NCBI GenBank assembly: GCA_007922305.1
Contig: ML677326.1
Span: 57,980,961 to 58,044,960 of the forward strand
Length of the DNA: 64,000 nucleotides
Direction: 5' to 3'
Origin: Dermatemys mawii
Taxonomy: Eukaryota > Chordata > Testudines > Dermatemydidae
The notes below the pieces were generated by a model. That model had not been told where the DNA came from. It saw only the letters and a list, made by a program, of their open reading frames with translations, and searched no databases. Both the position numbers and the translations under genes were made by a program. Shown here one piece after another: positions 1 through 11,475 of this stretch; the stretch's first letter is position 1; every line of letters starts with the position of its first letter.

Positions 1-1440
1 AAATAAAAAGTAGGATTTTTTTCTTTCCAGTAATATGAATGACTCTTTTGTACAGTAGTATTTTAGAAATGTGAGTATTCAATGTAGTTTACACATTAGG
101 ATAGATAATAAAATTAGGTCAGGTAGCTTGATTTTTACTTTTAAATGGGGCTAAAGGGTATGGTTAAATTTAGATTTCTAACATTATGGTTAATTTATGT
201 GAATACTGTAGATAACTTCTGAATAGAAAAGACAGCAATATTTTTGGCAGACAGGATAAACAGTAATAATGAGACTGAGTGTAAATAAATGAAGGAGAAC
301 AATAGAAAGAAAGGATAAAAAGAGAAGGGGCTAAAATTTGCACGTTGCCTTTCATTCAGAAGGATCCCAAGATGCTTTGCAATCTATATTATATACAGGG
401 TTAGTGTTAAATGTTACTGAAATTCATCCTACTCTTGAGGTCCAGCAATGTAATTCTGTTTCAGGGCAGACAGAAGACTCTGTATCTGTTTAAAATACAG
501 GTATGTTTTAGGTACACAGAATTTAATTTTCCAGCTGGAATTTATTCAGGGCATTGAGGTTGATATGCCTCTTTTCTCAGAGGATGAGTTTCATTTTTAA
601 TTATAGCTATCAAGATTTTAGTTGCAACTGAAAGATTTAGGATAAATAGTGAGTACCTTACCACTGTCATTCCAGAGAAATAGCTTCTAGCATCACAGTG
701 TTTCCCAATACTTTGCTGGTGTAATCACCTACTGAATCATCAACAGTTTCCTGTAGCACCTTATGTTTTTCTGGTCAGTAGTGGCAAAGAAGATTGACAA
801 AATCTGAATCTGGTTTGAGGTTGAAAGAGATAATAGCCTGTCACAGTACCTGAAGGCAATAGATAACAGAATAGTCTTGGAGGAGCAACAGTAAGGGTAG
901 ATTAAATTCAGAGGCACTAGGGCAAAAACAGAATTTCTTTAAATATGATATAGAGTTATTTGATTCAAATATAATGTAAGAAAAGTAGAACATTGCTAGA
1001 AGAAATTTTATGTCAGTTGCTTGAAAAGAAGAAATTGAAATGACTTGTGTACAAACCTAGCATTTGATCTCCACAGAAGGAGCCTGACCTTCAACAAAAG
1101 CAGTGAATGAAACTTGTCATTTAGGACCTGATCCATACTTTAGTAAAGCCTGTTGAATTTAGTGGGCTTTAGACCAGGCCCTTAAAGGCTCCAGCATTGA
1201 TCCAATAAATTCAAGGTTATAAATGACCTTAGTATAAATACTTGTGGTTATATGATCGTGGAGCTTCCTGAGTATGGGATGGGTAGGAAGTTTAATGGCA
1301 GAAGTTCAGTACGGGGGACAGTTATTTTATTCTTCAGAGATTCTGGCATAGCAGCAATCACTGGAAATAAAAACAGGCCGGAGTGTTTACTCCTGCATAG
1401 ATCCTCTTATCCTCCCTCACCCCCTTCCTGATAGTTTTAG
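1..1440. other. AT-rich intronic sequence, no gene
   Basis: No splice-bounded open frame is seen. Around 1115-1195 there is a degenerate copy of an old interspersed motif (GGACCTGATCC ... AGGCCC) of a kind common in reptile and bird genomes. Confidence 0.5.
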
Positions 1441-1479
1441 GGGAACATAATGGACCATTAATCCAACTCTGGCCATTGC

Positions 1480-1750
1480 ATTGGGGTAAACGCTGCAACC
1501 ACTGTGTAGCTTGTATGTATGTCTACACAGCCTGCAGGAGTGAGCCTCCGAGCTGGGGTTGCCAGACTCCGGCTACCAGGGCTCTGCTAGTACTCCAAAG
1601 CCCTGTCTACACAGATCTTTTTAGAGTTGCAGCTCAGGTTCTGAAACCTATAGTGAGGAAGGCGGGCTTCAGAGCCCAAGCTTCAGTCCAAGCCACATCC
1701 ATCAAAGCATTGTCTAAACAGCTGTTTTTAGAATTCTAGTGCGAGCCCTA
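1480..1750. mobile_element. Degraded non-autonomous DNA transposon (MITE-like)
   Basis: The stretch contains repeated TGTCTACACAG / CTGTCTACACAG motifs and a GC-richer core that resembles abundant turtle MITEs ending in TGTCTACACTG. Exact ends and TSDs are not visible. The 87-codon frame through it is not a gene. Confidence 0.4.
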
Positions 1751-4505
1751 TGATTCCTACCCTTCTGTGCAGGTGTACAGCATGGAGCCTGGCTTGGCAT
1801 GAGTATTTGCCCAAAGAAAGAGGCAAGAAACAACTTTGTGAATAAAATAGAAGGCATATGCAAGAAACTATCTAGGCAACAGTAGTTGCCTAATGACATT
1901 TATCATCTGGATTAACATAAATCTTAAAAGCTGGAAAAAGGACAATTGAATTCCACTGGAAAAAAAAACTTGGCATAATTTTAGTGTTGTATCAAAGTTA
2001 TACAAAATAAAAGTGGAAGTACTTCAAGGGTGATCAATGTATATTCAAGGGTCCAGTGGTAAAAGTACAATGAATGAAAGCAAACAGCTCTGAGGGAGAT
2101 GGGCCATAATATAATATTATAATAATATTATTATATTTATTAATAATAAAAAGAATATAATGCCATAACATAAGGACTGAGAGAATAACAGCAATAGACT
2201 GAATTGGACCGAAAGGAAAAAGGGCTCCAATCTTGAAAAGGTACAGAGGTTTTCCAACTTATGCACAATCACCTTTATTTATGTATGCATAGCACTTCTG
2301 GATAATAGTCCCTTTTTAATTTATCAGATAAGCACTTGCAGCACTGAAGGGGGCAGTTGGTAAACCTGCTTTATTCTTGATACATCTCTGTTCTAGAAGG
2401 TAAGTATTGTGAAGCACCACTTGTAGTTCCATGGTTAAGACTGAGTTGGGTTTTGCATTTGTGGTTTCATTGTCTTTGTTATATATGAAGACTCTGTTAT
2501 ATCCTCCCCAAAATTACTGCACTCATTCCTTTTATGTACAGAATACATTTTCTATGAATTTACAAGTAAATTGGTTCATTAGCGGAACTAGACTTAATGA
2601 AACAGTATGGCACTATTAAAATATCCTGAATTATGGTAATAAAAGAATAATGCAGATGCTTCAAACTTCTTTGTAGTTAAAACCCACTGGAATCTTGTGC
2701 ATACACTACATTTGAAGACTTCTTTTATTAATGATTTTTTTATTAATGGTGATTTTTCTCCTTTTAACTTTGTAAGTGAAAGTTATTCCTTCAAGGATGG
2801 CAAATAGTGCTCAAATGCAGAGAACTGCATGTACAGGTACTCCTTCAAAATAGCTGCCATCTCCCCTTGTTCTCCATGGGACTAAGAACACGGGCTGTTC
2901 TGAACAAACATGACTGCTGGCTTTACTCTCATGAAAAAGAAGGGAGATAGCCACCACTTTGAAAGAGAGACATTCATAATTAATTCTTCCAAAGGAGAAT
3001 ATTTTTATATAGCAGCCTGTCTTGACAGATAAATTTTTTATTATGAAAATGACGAATTACCACTAATCCTAAATAGTTAATTTCAAAACTACCCATTGCA
3101 TCAGATTTACTCAATAGAAAAGCTAGGAGAAGTAAGGAAGGTGCATGCATGCTTCAGGGCTGGACAAGGAAAGAAGACGGAGGGGTACTGGGGTGTGTGT
3201 GCATGTCAGATGCAAGAGATGAGGAAACTGAAATGGTGAGCATGCACAGGAGAAGATATGTAGCGTAGGAGGAGGGGGCATTTGGAATGTGTGTGCTGTG
3301 GAATATAAAGAAGTAGAAGATTCAGGTGGGATTTGGAGGACAGAAGGTGGGGGGGAAACTGGAGTGTACACTCCAGCTGAGGTTGAAAGTACACATCAGT
3401 GATTTAGAATAAACACTTTACAGGTCTACTGCACTTATGCCAAATCAAGTATTTGTAAACCCAAGAAATTCAGAGTTGCAGTTAAAAGAAATCCATGCAT
3501 ATTAAGTTCTGGAAATGCAAAGCCAGTGTATTAAAAAAACCTTAACTCTGCCCGTTAACACAGGTGGGGAGAAGGAAATCTATGATGCATCTTTAAAAAT
3601 GAATTTAATCCGGAGTGACCAATAATGTAATCATAGTATATTTCATGTCAGTACAAGACAGCGATAAGGTGGTTTAGGTTCATAAACTAGAACATTTCTA
3701 TATTTTAATTGACTCTGAATTTTCTAGGTTTATAATGCTTAGAATGAGAATAATTGCAACATTCCTGTATCCTAAATTTTTGACATGTATTCTCAACCTT
3801 AAGTCCCTTTTATAACATAATTGTCTAGAAATTCTTATTTTTCACTTGATCACTGAGATTAGACATCACAATGAGTAATGTGTTAACAGAATAATTAGTA
3901 TGGTACTGATTCTTTAATAAGCAACTTTTACAGATACAGAACATGGCTTGGAAATAAGACAGAGGATGCATGAAAGTAGACAAAGTTCAGGAACAAGTGA
4001 GTTGACGTGTTTTGGCCAGGTTTATAAGCTAAAGATCAATGAGTTGGAAGAATGAAATAAAAATTAGTAGTAGTTGTTGCAAAAGAGAACATGGCATTCT
4101 CAGAGGAGAGCTCTTGTCTGTGTAATTTGCTACCTGTGGAGATAAAATCGAGCCTAAGTCTTTTGTCACCTTTTGGGGTATGATACATGATTCAGTAGTT
4201 TCCTGAGAAATGAATTGAGAAATGACCTTGGCTGTGTCCTCTTTAAATAAAGCATGAGAGTAAAATTCTTCTTTAATCTTTGAGGGTGGGAATGAGTGCT
4301 TTATTTCTCTTACTTGAGGGAATTGATCTCTTCTAAATTTATGTAGTAATGGAGTCTAGGTTGCCGCTATGAAATATGAATAATGGTAGATATGGGGGTG
4401 GAGGGTTGGATAAAATTTTAGAGCAAGTTGATCTCCATAGACATGTGCCTCAACAATCTTTTTCCTAGATGCTTATATTTAGCTTGAATGTTTTCCATGA
4501 TCAAG
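1751..4505. other. AT-rich intronic sequence, no gene
   Basis: Nothing gene-like is seen. A TAATAT-type simple repeat lies at about 2107-2158, a GT/G-rich patch at about 3170-3370, and the rest is ordinary AT-rich intron. Confidence 0.5.
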
Positions 4506-4510
4506 GATTT

Positions 4511-4538
4511 TTCCTTTTTTTTTTTTTTTTTTTTTTTG
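4511..4538. repeat. Poly-T tract
   Basis: A near-uninterrupted T run. It could be the fossil poly-A tail of a minus-strand retrocopy, but no retroelement body is recognised next to it. Confidence 0.8.
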
Positions 4539-4615
4539 GTCCATACTTGTAGCCCATAGGTCACTTTGCATTACAATATGTCTGCCTTCCTTTAGAGTTC
4601 ATCTTTGTCCTAGAT

Positions 4616-5134
4616 TCGAAGTCTCCAAACTATGGCCCGTGTGCTGGATCCGGCCCGTGGCTTCTATTTGTCCAGACCTCCAACCAAGAGGGGAGAAGAG
4701 AACAGATGCTGCTGAGTAGACATACTGAGCAGGCAGGGGGAGGGGCCACCAGCAGCAGTTTGCTCAGGGAGTGGGGGAAGCTCAGCTGAGCTGTGAAGAT
4801 GGGTGAGTGCCCCTGGGAGCCAGTGTCCCCCCTAGAAGGGGAGCCAACTTAGGGGAGAGTCGTAGCTGCAGCCCAGCATGCACGGACCCCTGCCTTAGAG
4901 TAAAAATGCAAGCCAGATGTGAAATGATTTTTAATGTATTGACAAGTATTTTTGTGATTTCCCAGTACCTGCATCTATTAACTCTTATACCTGGTTTAGA
5001 TTTTAATGCAATACTGACACAGTAGAGTAGTGTTGTTTTAAGATTTTGCATATTTTTTCCCCAAAGGTGCTTCGGCCTGTGAAGCCCCTTCAAAAATCTA
5101 ATATGACCCTCATCTCAAAGTTTGGAGACCTCTG
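4616..5134. mobile_element. Non-autonomous hAT transposon, CAAACTAYGGCCC family
   Basis: The inverted ends TCGAAGTCTCCAAACT and (reverse complement of the right end) CAGAGGTCTCCAAACT agree over the last 11 bases. The flanks carry TCCTAGAT (4608-4615) and TCCTAAAT (5135-5142), an 8-bp target duplication with one mismatch. This is the hAT signature. The interior is GC-rich and has no transposase. Another element begins 22 bp to the right. Confidence 0.75.
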
Positions 5135-5156
5135 TCCTAAATTAATAATAAAGATA

Positions 5157-5743
5157 CACCTATACCCCGATACAACGTGGTCCTCAGGAGCCAAAATTTT
5201 TTACTGCGTTACAGGTGAAACTGCGTTATATCGAACTTGCTGTGGAGGGCTGGGTGGGGAAGACTGTGCCTCCCCAAACAGCCTGGCCCTGCACCCTATC
5301 CAACCGCTGCCTACTTCCTGCCCCCTGACTGACCCCTCAAACTCCCGACCCATCCAACCCCCACTGGCCCCTGACCACGTCCCCAAGACCCTCTGACTCT
5401 TATCCAACCCTCAGGCCCAGCTTCCTTAACACACTGCTCAGAGCAGCGTGTCGGAGTTCTGGGGCTGGAGCACCCACGGAGAAAAATTGGTGGGTGCAGA
5501 GCTCACTTGGGGGAGGAGGAGGCGGTGAGTGATTCCTCTGCGCCCCACCTCCCTGATTACTTGCTGCAGCCCTCCCTGCGCCCCTGCTCACCTCCACTCC
5601 GCCTCCTCCCCTGAGCGTGCTGCCGCTCTGCTTCTCCCCCTTCCCCCCGACTTCAACAAACCTAGGAGGAAGGATGGGAAATGCTTTACTGTGTTGTATC
5701 CAAATTTGTGTTATATCAGACACACTATATCGGTGTAGAGATG
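5157..5743. mobile_element. Non-autonomous mariner/Tigger-type transposon with TA target sites
   Basis: The left end CACCTATACCCCGATACAAC pairs with the reverse complement of the right end, CATCTCTACACCGATATAGT. TA dinucleotides flank both sides (5155-5156 and 5744-5745), as in the Tc1/mariner superfamily. The interior is GC-rich and non-coding. The open frames here in both strands (up to 136 codons) are low-complexity and cross the element ends. Confidence 0.7.
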
Positions 5744-6165
5744 TATAAATTAGACATACTGCTATAACCCATGCAATGCCTGAGTAGATGCCTCTCGCTG
5801 TCCTCAGCAAGTATGTTGTTTATTTCACTGAATCAAGTATCTACATTTTAGTAAGACTTGTTGTATCTGATATGTTGCTCTAAATCATTAATTTTAATTC
5901 TAGCCATTCCTTATGCCTCCTTGCTTTCTGGGAATTGTCTGGCAAGTTTTGTTTTCTATGAACCCATGCCGATTATAACTCATGTTTCCATTAGTCTCTA
6001 CATAAAGCAAGATGTAAAAGTTTAGTCTTTTATTCCTGTTGTGCAGACGCATGGTGATACAAGAAATGAGAAGAAAAATGCTCTTTGTCAGGAAAATGTA
6101 GCCATAACTAGATTGTTTTGTCTTCATACTTTGTTCCATTATCGTACATTTAAATCCCTTCTACA
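5744..6165. other. Intronic sequence, nothing recognised
   Basis: AT-rich sequence between two mobile elements. No exon, repeat or regulatory signal is seen. Confidence 0.5.
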
Positions 6166-6359
6166 GGTTTCCAAGTGGTAGCCGTGTGAGTCTGTATCAG
6201 CAAAAAAAAAAAACGAGGAGTCCTTGTGGCACCTTAGAGACTAACAAATTTATTTGGGCATAAGCTTTTGTGGGCTAGAACCAACTTCTTCAGAGGCGTG
6301 GAGTGAAAATACAGTAGTGTGTGTGTATATTTTATTTGCTTTTATATACACACACAAAT

Positions 6360-6395
<36 letters not shown>

Positions 6396-6700
6396 TATAC
6401 TCTCTCTCTCTCTCAAATATAAAATATAATATAGTGTGTGTGTATATATATTTATATAATCTCTCTCTCATCTATATATACACACTATATATAATATAGT
6501 GTATGTATATATGTGTGTGTATGAATATCTATATATCTATATACAGTGTGTGTGTATAAAAATAAATAAAATACACACACACACATTACTGTATTTTCAC
6601 TCCATGTCCGTGAAGAAGTTGGTTCTAGTCCACGAAAGCTTATGCCCAAATAAATTTGTTAGTCTCTAAGGTGCTACAAGGACTCTTCATTCATTTTTTG
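6166..6700. mobile_element. Penelope-like element tail duplicated as an inverted repeat around a GT/AT microsatellite
   Basis: The left arm (6221-6318) carries TCCTTGTGGCACCTTAGAGA and ATAAGCTTTTGTGGGC. The right arm (6585-6686) carries the same sequence in reverse complement (TCTCTAAGGTGCTACAAGGA, CACGAAAGCTTAT). This motif matches the 3' tails of the Penelope-like copies at 42.9 and 50.6 kb. Between the arms is a GT, TA and CT microsatellite that is itself roughly self-complementary, so the whole forms an imperfect palindrome of about 470 bp. Confidence 0.8.
6319..6584. repeat. GT/TA/CT microsatellite
   Basis: Alternating TG, TA and CTCTCT runs that end in CACACACA. It sits at the centre of the Penelope-derived palindrome. 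Confidence 0.95.
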
Positions 6701-6829
6701 TTAAAATTTACAAGATACTATATTTAGATTCCTGGTCTGTGGACACTATGATAAGAGTGTTTCTGTAGAATGCAGACCCATTGTCTTTAGTTTCATACCA
6801 TTATCCCGAGATAACACTGTTTTGACTTG

Positions 6830-7430
6830 GAAGAGAGGAACATAGATCTGGCCTTCCTGGGTCACTGAGTCCAGTACCCTGCTATCACAGGGAACTCCAT
6901 AATATAATCCAGTTAATAAATTTATCAAGCTCCCTTTAAAACTTGTTGGATTGTTTGCCCTATCACTCCTATTGGGAGGCCTTTCCAGAATTTCACTCCG
7001 CTGATGGTTAGAAACCTTCTAATTTCAAGTCTAAATTTATTCATCAGTTTATACCTATCTGTTTTTGTGCCATAATTTTCTTTTAAGTGAATAGCTCTTA
7101 TTTCTTCCTGGTGTTAACCCCTCTGCTCCCCACTCCCCAGTGTATTTATAAAAAGCAGTCATGTCTCGTCTAAGCCTTCATTTTCCTAGTTTTAAGCTAG
7201 CCAAGCTCTTTTAGTCTCTTTTCATACGGGGAATGGAGACCCTATCCTATAGTATCCCTGCTCTTGCCTATTCCACTTTGAATTCATCTTTCTTGAATTA
7301 TGTTTTCCAGATGAGGTCCTACAAATGCCTTGTACAATGGGATTACTATCGCTATCGCTACTGAAAGTTCCTCTCCTGATGCATGCCAGGATCACATTTG
7401 TGCCCCTCCCCCCACCATGAATAAATGCTA
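6830..7430 (-). mobile_element. CR1 LINE fragment, antisense
   Basis: Read on the minus strand it gives the turtle CR1 region around the end of ORF2. On the plus strand the signs are TTTCCAGAATTTCACTCC, GGTTAGAAACCTTCTAATTT, CAAGCTCTTTTAGTCTC, CCAGATGAGGTCCTACAAAT and CTCTCCTGATGCATGCCAG. It is broken by indels and stops, has no reverse-transcriptase core, and is truncated. Confidence 0.8.
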
Positions 7431-7577
7431 CTAGATCAAACTTTAAGTGAAAGATATAACTAGCATTATTTAACTGATTAACCAAAATTTGTTTTCATTA
7501 TGCCATACTTCTGACTGGGTTATTCCTTGGCCAAACCGTGAGCTCTGTTTAGTGTGAATCTGAACAGTGCTGAGTCA

Positions 7578-9068
7578 CAGGGCTGGTGCAACCACTAGGC
7601 GTACTAGGCAGTCACATTGGCGCCCTCTAAATCTTGGTGCCCGAAAAGCAGTGCCCTGCTGGGGGGGGCTAGTCCTGGCCTCTCCGCCCCCAGCTGCACC
7701 GGGGCTACCAAGAGACCAGAGTGGCTGCCTAGCTCGGCAGGGAGGAGCCGCCTTCCAGAGGCACCCAGAACATCGTGCTTGCGCCGGTGGCGAGCCCCAG
7801 GAGCTTACATGGCGTGCACAGGGGGGCAGCAGCCCTGTAAAGGCTGTGGTGCTCCTAGCAGGGAGCAGCCGCACCCCTCACAGCCCAGATCTCTGGCCAG
7901 ACCGCTTGCGTCAGGGCATCCAGCAGCTCTAGAGCTCCTCTTCCTCGCTTCTCTGCTGCCCAGTGCAGCAGAGGCAGGCTGTACACTCTATGGGGGAGCG
8001 TGGCAGCATGTCTGCGGTAGCATGTCTGTGGTTCTGTGCCAGGGGGGTTGGAGAAGGGGCAGGAGGTCTCTGGAGGGGGCGGTCAAGGAAGAGAGAGGAG
8101 GATGGGTTGGGGATTCGGGGAAGCCTGTCAGGTGAAGGGGGTATGGAGAGGGGTTGGGGCAGTCAAGGGAGAGGGAGTGGGGTGGGGGGGCAGTCAGGGG
8201 ACAGGGAGTGGTTGGATAGCTGTGGGAGTCCCGACGGTCTGTTAGGGGGCGGGGATGTAGATAAGGGTCGGGGCAGTCAGGGGACAGATAAGGGTTGGAG
8301 TCCTAGGGGAGCAGTTAGGGTGGGGGGGGTCCCAGGAGAGGGCAGTCGGGGACAAGGTGAAGGAATCGTAGATGGAGGTGGGGTCCCAGGAGGGGGTGAT
8401 CAGGAGACAAGGAGCAGAGGGGGTTGGATGGGTTGGGAGGCAGTCAGGGGCAGGGAATGGATAGAGGGCGGGGCTACCCTCCCATGGAGTGTCCACTTCT
8501 TTTGTAAGTTCAAATATGGTAACCCTATCTCTTCTGCCTGGGCCTGGTGCCCCCTCCCTGGGGGCTCTTGCAGTGGATGCATCACGGATGCTGGCCCTGT
8601 GAAGGGCCACCAGTTTCCCCATTCGCTGCGCTTGGGCTCTGTGGCTCTTGGGTGTGTGAGCTGCTGCTGCCCCTCCCAGAGCAGGCTCGGGGCCCTGCGC
8701 CCTGGCCGGGGAATGCTTGGCCTCTGAGGGGCATGGAGCTGATATAGGCAGTGGAGGCGGAGGAAGCCGGCATGGTGCAGAGGTTGCTGCAGTGGCCCAA
8801 GCCTGGCAAGGCCAGTGAGTGGACCTGTGGCTCGGGGCAGGGGTCTGCTGGGGTGGGGAGGGCTCACCGGGGAGTTGTGCACACTCCAGGCAGCTCAGGG
8901 GGTGGGGAGGGAGGAACCTGGTCTGTGGAGCAGTCCCTGGCACGGCTGGCCCCTGGGGTCTATGAAGGTTTGTTGGGATTTGCCCCTCAATGAACGGATG
9001 TGCAAGGGGGAAGGAGGGTGTAAGGTGGACGTTTCTCCTAGGGTACAAAAATCCTTGCACCGGCCTCA
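7578..9068. mobile_element. GC-rich non-autonomous hAT transposon with perfect 8-bp TSD
   Basis: The left end CAGGGCTGGTGCAA and the reverse complement of the right end TGAGGCCGGTGCAA form terminal inverted repeats. CTGAGTCA occurs exactly at 7570-7577 and 9069-9076, a perfect 8-bp target duplication as made by hAT transposases. The element is 1491 bp, much more GC-rich than its flanks, and carries a G-rich degenerate minisatellite at about 8030-8470. It contains the longest open frames of the window (359 codons minus, 254 codons plus). They are Pro/Ser-rich or Gly-rich products of composition and show no transposase domain. Confidence 0.8.
8030..8470. repeat. G-rich degenerate minisatellite inside the hAT element
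   Basis: The motif GGCAGTCAGGGGACA recurs, with variants, near 8158, 8189, 8271, 8341, 8397 and 8441, at spacings of about 30-80 bp. The plus strand is strongly G-rich. Positions 8173-8200 contain four runs of at least three G with loops of 1-6 bases, a textbook G-quadruplex pattern. Confidence 0.7.
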
Positions 9069-9076
9069 CTGAGTCA

Positions 9077-10057
9077 TGCAATATCTTTTTGAAAATACAT
9101 CCCGCAGTTATTTTCTTGACTATGGCTGCCTTTTTCTGGTGTAACACAAATAACATTTTTCTTCCCATTTCACTGTACTTCTTCACCAAATAGGAATAAA
9201 AGACTAAACTTATTAGTCTTGCTTTATGTGAGAATTTGTTTTCTTTAGTATTGTTCCAAGGCACATGGCGAAAACATACTGAATACCTAATTAGACAGGT
9301 GCATACTGATATTTTTTTCACAATTCCTAAGTGTTTTTAGGTATTCCATGGAAGATCTAATAAGAAATTATCTATGTTCCAAAGAGCTTAAATCTAAATT
9401 TTATACATGATACAGTGAACTGATCATGACAAAGAAATAGAGGGGGAATGCATGAAGCAAAGGCTATCACTAAAGTATCAGTATAATTTGTTGGCTAACA
9501 AATTATAGATACCTAGAGGATGCACAGGTTCAGGATTATTATAAAGTTATATATATTTGGAAGCTGTCTTGTCTAACTAGTATGCAGCATGAGTTTAAAT
9601 TTCTGTGTAAACAAAATGATTGTTTTTTACACAATGCAAAAGGAAAGTGTAAACAATGAAGTACAAAAGTAGCATGGTGATACACCATGCTGTTTTAGGC
9701 CCTAATTGTATGAAAGTGTTTATTAACTGAGATGCCATGATAAGACTGTGACCTAGATTTTGCACTGGTATAACAGATGATATGGCAGTTTTCAGCCCTG
9801 ATTTAAACTTTCTTTAGAATACTGCACTCATGAAACTTGAATTTTGTGTTTAGCACCATAATTTCTGTAGCTTTTTAATGGAAACAAAGCCTAAATCTCT
9901 GTCCCAAAGAGCTTAAATTTGGAAGACACAAGTAGCTTTACAATTGGTTTTGTACAATAAAATACAGACAAATTCCATAAAGGCAAACAGAGTGTAGTGT
10001 GGACTGTATTTCATCAAAGATGGGCAAAAAAGAAGCTTGGGAAAAGTTAGATATTTT
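9077..10057. other. AT-rich intronic sequence, no gene
   Basis: No exon, mobile element or repeat is recognised. Confidence 0.5.
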
Positions 10058-10065
10058 CTTAAAAC

Positions 10066-10814
10066 TAGAGATTTCAAGCAATTTAAAAAATTAACTGTGA
10101 TTAATCGCACAATTTAAAAAAATTGCACGATTAATTGCATTATTAAAAATAAAATAAAATATATGGAAAAATGCAGGTAAAACACAGAGCAGGAGACACA
10201 CAGATCTCCCCCATGGAGTTCAGTTACAAATTTAATTAAACACATTTTTTTAACTAGCGTCATCAGCATGGAAGCATGTCCTCTGGAATGGTGGCTAAAG
10301 CAGGAAGGGGGCATATGAATGTTTAGCATATCTGGCATGTAAATACCTTGCAATTCCAGCTACAAAAGTGCCATGCAAAGTTGTTAGATTAGCAATTGGC
10401 TGAACAAGAAGTAGGACTAAATGAACTTGTAGACTCTACAGTTTTATATTGTTTTGGTTTTTTTGAGTCCAGGTATGTAACAAAAAAAAATATCTATATT
10501 TGTAAGTTAGACTTTGATAAAGAGATTACACTACAATACTTGTATGAGGTGAATTGAAAAAGCCTGTTTCTTTTGTTCATTTTTACAGTACAAATATTTA
10601 CAATAAAAAGTGAGCAATGTACACTTTGTATTCTGTGTTGTAATTGAAATCAATATATTTGAAAATGTAGGAAAACATCCAGACATAGCTAATACATTTT
10701 GATTGGTAATCTATTGTTTAACAGTGCGATTAAAAGTGTGATTAATCAGGATTAATTTTTTTAATCACAATTTTTTGAGTTAATTGCCTGAGTTAACTGT
10801 GATTGACAACCCTA
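10066..10814 (+). mobile_element. hAT transposon with internal deletion and perfect 8-bp TSD
   Basis: CTTAAAAC flanks the element exactly (10058-10065 and 10815-10822). The ends TAGAGATTTCAA and (reverse complement) TAGGGTTGTCAA are inverted repeats, followed by the subterminal motif TTAACTGTGATTAAT and its counterpart ATTAATCAGGATTAAT. The interior keeps the 3' end of a transposase gene (10262-10414). The 749-bp length shows that most of the autonomous element is missing. Confidence 0.85.
10262..10414 (+). pseudogene. Remnant of hAT transposase C-terminal (dimerisation) domain
   Basis: The frame from 10268 reads MEACPLEWWLKQEGGI and then a stop. The conserved hAT C-terminal motif is P-L-x-W-W, part of the dimerisation region. 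Downstream, after further stops and deletions, 10394-10414 reads NWLNKK and a stop, where such transposases end. A conserved central segment (a T.PCERLFS-type motif in the family) is frameshifted or lost around 10350-10390. It is a dead fragment, recognisable only because it lies inside a delimited hAT element. Confidence 0.65.
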
Positions 10815-11087
10815 CTTAAAACCTTTTTGTGAGTGTCCAACAGTAGCTAATAATATGCCTGTATTACATGTTTGTATTACAAAAGTTGGTTATGTTTCCT
10901 CAATTAGCACTTTTGATATAATATTTGCCAGCCCTTCCAGCTGCTTCCTTCAGCATTATCTCAGATTGACTTGCATCCAGTTAGCTGTCTCCAAGCTTGT
11001 TTAAACACTGAGGGAGTTACTTTTCCGCAGTAGTGACTGTGTCAGACCTATGAAAGAGGTATAGGAGTAGTAGAGTTTTTTTCAGTA

Positions 11088-11473
11088 CAATAGAACCTCC
11101 AAGTTACGAACAGTTCAGGAATTGAGGTTGTTAGTAATTCTGAACAAAATGTTATGTTTGTTCTTTCAGAAGTTTACAACTTAACATTAACTTAATACAG
11201 CTTTGAAACTATACTATGCAGAAGAAAATGCTGCTTTTAACAGTCTTAATTTAAATGAAACCAATCCAGAAACAGTTTTCTTGCCTTGTCAAATCTTTTT
11301 TTAAACTTTCCCTTTATTTTTAATTTACTTTTTAACACAGTACTGTACTGTATCCCCCCCGCCTTTTTGGTCATCTCTCCTGCTGCCTGATTTATGTACT
11401 TTGGTTCTAACTGAGGTGTGTCATTGACCAGTCAGTTCATAAGGCTGGTGTTTGTAACTGTGAGGTTTCACAG
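11088..11473. mobile_element. Tigger-like (pogo/mariner) non-autonomous transposon
   Basis: The left end CAATAGAACCTCCAAGTTAC matches the reverse complement of the right end, CTGTGAAACCTCACAGTTAC. TA flanks both sides (11086-11087 and 11474-11475). The same family recurs at 56097-56666. The interior is AT-rich with no transposase. Confidence 0.75.
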
Positions 11474-11475
11474 TA

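Noticed and set aside
5400..5810. 136-codon frame on the minus strand
   Set aside because: Crosses the right end of the mariner-type element at 5743 and has low-complexity Gly/Pro segments.
6254..6499. Tyr/Ile-rich frames on both strands
   Set aside because: Translations of the GT/TA microsatellite.
7963..8727. 254-codon Gly-rich frame on the plus strand
   Set aside because: It is a translation of the G-rich minisatellite inside the hAT; composition alone explains the lack of stops.
8242..9321. Longest open frame of the window (359 codons, minus strand)
   Set aside because: It lies across the right end of the hAT at 7578-9068, is Pro/Ser-rich because it is antisense to G-rich DNA, crosses the element border, and shows no domain or splice signals.
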